Of a DNA stretch of 6,969 nucleotides, positions 6,312 to 6,969 are shown one piece after another. The translations under genes and the position numbers were made by a program. The notes beneath the pieces were generated by a model. That model saw only the letters and a program-made list of their open reading frames with translations, was not told the origin of the DNA and searched no databases. Origin of the DNA: Phycisphaerae bacterium. Its GTDB lineage: Bacteria > Planctomycetota > Phycisphaerae > Sedimentisphaerales > Anaerobacaceae. The stretch is from NCBI GenBank assembly GCA_030602845.1, contig JAUVYZ010000108.1:1-6969 (forward strand), written 5' to 3'. Each line of letters begins with the position of its first letter. Positions within the stretch are counted from its first letter, which is position 1.

Positions 6312-6343
6312 GGAGCCATCATTGCTTACGCATTGATGGCTTC
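6312..6343 (+). terminator. Hairpin, probable terminator of the DUF1080 gene unit
   Basis: AGCCATCA (6314-6321) pairs exactly with TGATGGCT (6334-6341). The stem extends outward by a G-T wobble and a G-C pair, and inward, past a T/T mismatch, by TGC/GCA around a TTAC loop. It lies 26 bases beyond the lysine-rich ORF stop. The following ATTATTTGG is only moderately T-rich, so an imperfect intrinsic terminator is the best reading. Confidence 0.5.
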
Positions 6344-6497
6344 ATTATTTGGCTTTCTATGACAATTGCAGTATCGCAACATTGGGGCTCGAAAGAGCGC
6401 AAAAGTGGATAGGCAACGGCTCAGGACTGGTTGGTGAGTAGGTCTAAAGCCGGTTCTGCTCCAAAGCTTGGATTTTCAGGTTTTCTTTATCGGATTT
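6344..6497. other. Spacer before repeat copy 2, nothing recognised
   Basis: The stretch between the terminator-like hairpin and repeat copy 2 holds no ORF with a plausible start, no tRNA-like fold and no clear promoter that I can see. A minus-strand frame running through here and the repeat translates to low-quality protein and is not reported as a gene. Confidence 0.4.
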
Positions 6498-6628
6498 AGT
6501 GGGTAAAATGAAGTGGGAGATTCGACCGGGCTTTTTGGTTCCGCCACAGACGGATATTCGATATTGTATAGTTTGTATAGTTTGAAAGTGGGATGGCGAT
6601 GAGCGAGGCTGAGGGAAAAAACGATAAG
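6498..6628 (+). repeat. Dispersed leader repeat, copy 2
   Basis: This is the partner of 1209-1342. The core 6578-6628 matches copy 1 at 48 of 51 positions; differences are a G-to-A that turns a TGG into TGA in the mini-ORF frame, and two changes in the following A-rich run. Copy 2 also contains a short tandem duplication of TTTGTATAG around 6562-6583 that copy 1 lacks. It leads directly into the DUF362 gene, in whose frame its right end reads MAMSEAEGKNDK from ATG 6593, although the better start lies downstream. Confidence 0.8.
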
Positions 6629-6631
6629 GAG
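6626..6631 (+). promoter_or_regulatory. Shine-Dalgarno deciding the DUF362 start
   Basis: AAGGAG ends six bases before the ATG at 6638, an optimal site and spacing. It begins at the last bases of the shared repeat and favours 6638 over the in-frame ATGs at 6593 and 6599, which lie within the repeat and would put about 15 extra residues in front of the Tat signal. Confidence 0.65.
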
Positions 6632-6637
6632 CAGCTA

Positions 6638-6969
6638 ATGGCAAGCAATAAGAACTATTTGAATCGACGCGATGTTCTCAAAGGAATTGGCATAGGGGCG
6701 ATGGGGCTTGCGTTCGGGAGAAAAACCCTCTGCCTGGCCGGCAGCAATGCTGCCAGCGGTGAACAGCGGGCCAGAGATAACCGACGACATCAGGGAGGCG
6801 GAAAAAGGCAGCTATATAAGAAGGTAATCGAGCCGGCGCGGGTGGGTCTGGTCAAGGGCAATGACCGGCGAGAGATTGTATATCAGTCGCTGAAAAAAAT
6901 CGAGGACGAGGTTCTGACTTCCATCGGCGATAAAAAGATTTTGATTAAGCCAAATATGGTGGCGGTCAA
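6638..6969 (+). CDS. Tat-exported DUF362-domain protein, 3' end outside window
   Basis: From ATG 6638 the frame stays open to the window edge (110 codons seen). The N-terminus MASNKNYLNRRDVLKGIG has a twin-arginine motif (N-R-R-D-V-L-K, residues 9-15), followed by a moderately hydrophobic IGIGAMGLAFG stretch, so the protein is predicted to be exported folded through the Tat system. After a polar linker (about 37-65), residues VGLVKGNDRREIVYQSLKK and then ILIKPNMV match the start of DUF362, a domain found in secreted and iron-sulfur-associated proteins of unclear function; cofactor-binding residues would lie beyond the window. Translation could begin at 6593 within the repeat, but the Shine-Dalgarno and normal Tat-signal length favour 6638. 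The gene follows repeat copy 2 and is separated from the DUF1080 unit by a likely terminator, so it is probably transcribed on its own. Confidence 0.85.
   Translation, partial: MASNKNYLNRRDVLKGIGIGAMGLAFGRKTLCLAGSNAASGEQRARDNRRHQGGGKRQLYKKVIEPARVGLVKGNDRREIVYQSLKKIEDEVLTSIGDKKILIKPNMVAV

Noticed and set aside
6562..6583. TTTGTATAG tandem copies as a promoter -10 pair
   Set aside because: TATAGT resembles a -10 box but no -35 lies at proper spacing; better seen as a small duplication within repeat copy 2.
6444..6644. 66-codon minus-strand ORF across repeat copy 2
   Set aside because: Explained by the repeat and the upstream region of the DUF362 gene; no protein-like features.
1..6969. CRISPR array, tRNA or rRNA genes, transposase or integrase
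   Set aside because: Read through for regular spaced repeats, cloverleaf-like folds and recombinase motifs; none was evident.

Overview
The window looks like part of a chromosome from a Gram-negative, lipid-A-making bacterium, most plausibly a planctomycete (Phycisphaerae-like) or other PVC-group member. This is inferred from the gene mix: lpxB, a PknB/Stk-type kinase fragment, a secreted DUF1080 domain joined to a beta-propeller, and a Tat-exported DUF362 protein. No rRNA or other taxonomic marker is present, so the assignment is tentative.

Layout, left to right. (1) 1-1116: lpxB, lacking only its first few codons. (2) 1209-1342: copy 1 of an imperfect dispersed repeat containing a 35-codon mini-ORF, running directly into the N-terminal stub of a Ser/Thr protein kinase (1307-1636). 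The stub carries a strong 36-bp hairpin and is cut off just after the alpha-C glutamate. (3) 1681-2787, minus strand: an A/T-richer nitronate monooxygenase-family flavoprotein with a four-cysteine C-terminal motif and a plausible promoter upstream. (4) 3061-3189: a tiny lipoprotein-like ORF overlapping the start of an orphan, short ParB-family gene (3161-3823). (5) 4143-6152: an exported DUF1080 plus propeller protein, translationally overlapped by a 44-codon lysine-rich ORF (6152-6286) and followed by a terminator-like hairpin. (6) 6498-6628: copy 2 of the repeat, running into a Tat-signal DUF362 protein (6638-end) that continues outside the window.

The most interesting feature is architectural. 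Two copies of the same leader-like repeat, with a 51-bp core identical at 48 positions, lie about 5.3 kb apart in direct orientation, each immediately before or within the 5' end of a gene. Everything between them (kinase stub, flavoprotein, ParB, DUF1080 gene) is a mosaic of unrelated functions with differing base composition and broken genes, as in accessory DNA. A simple model is that lpxB and the DUF362 gene were once neighbours separated by one leader copy, and the 5.3-kb segment was gained by insertion or duplication. This is testable by comparing related genomes. Apart from the DUF1080 gene and its overlapping small ORF, I see no evidence that these genes form one pathway.
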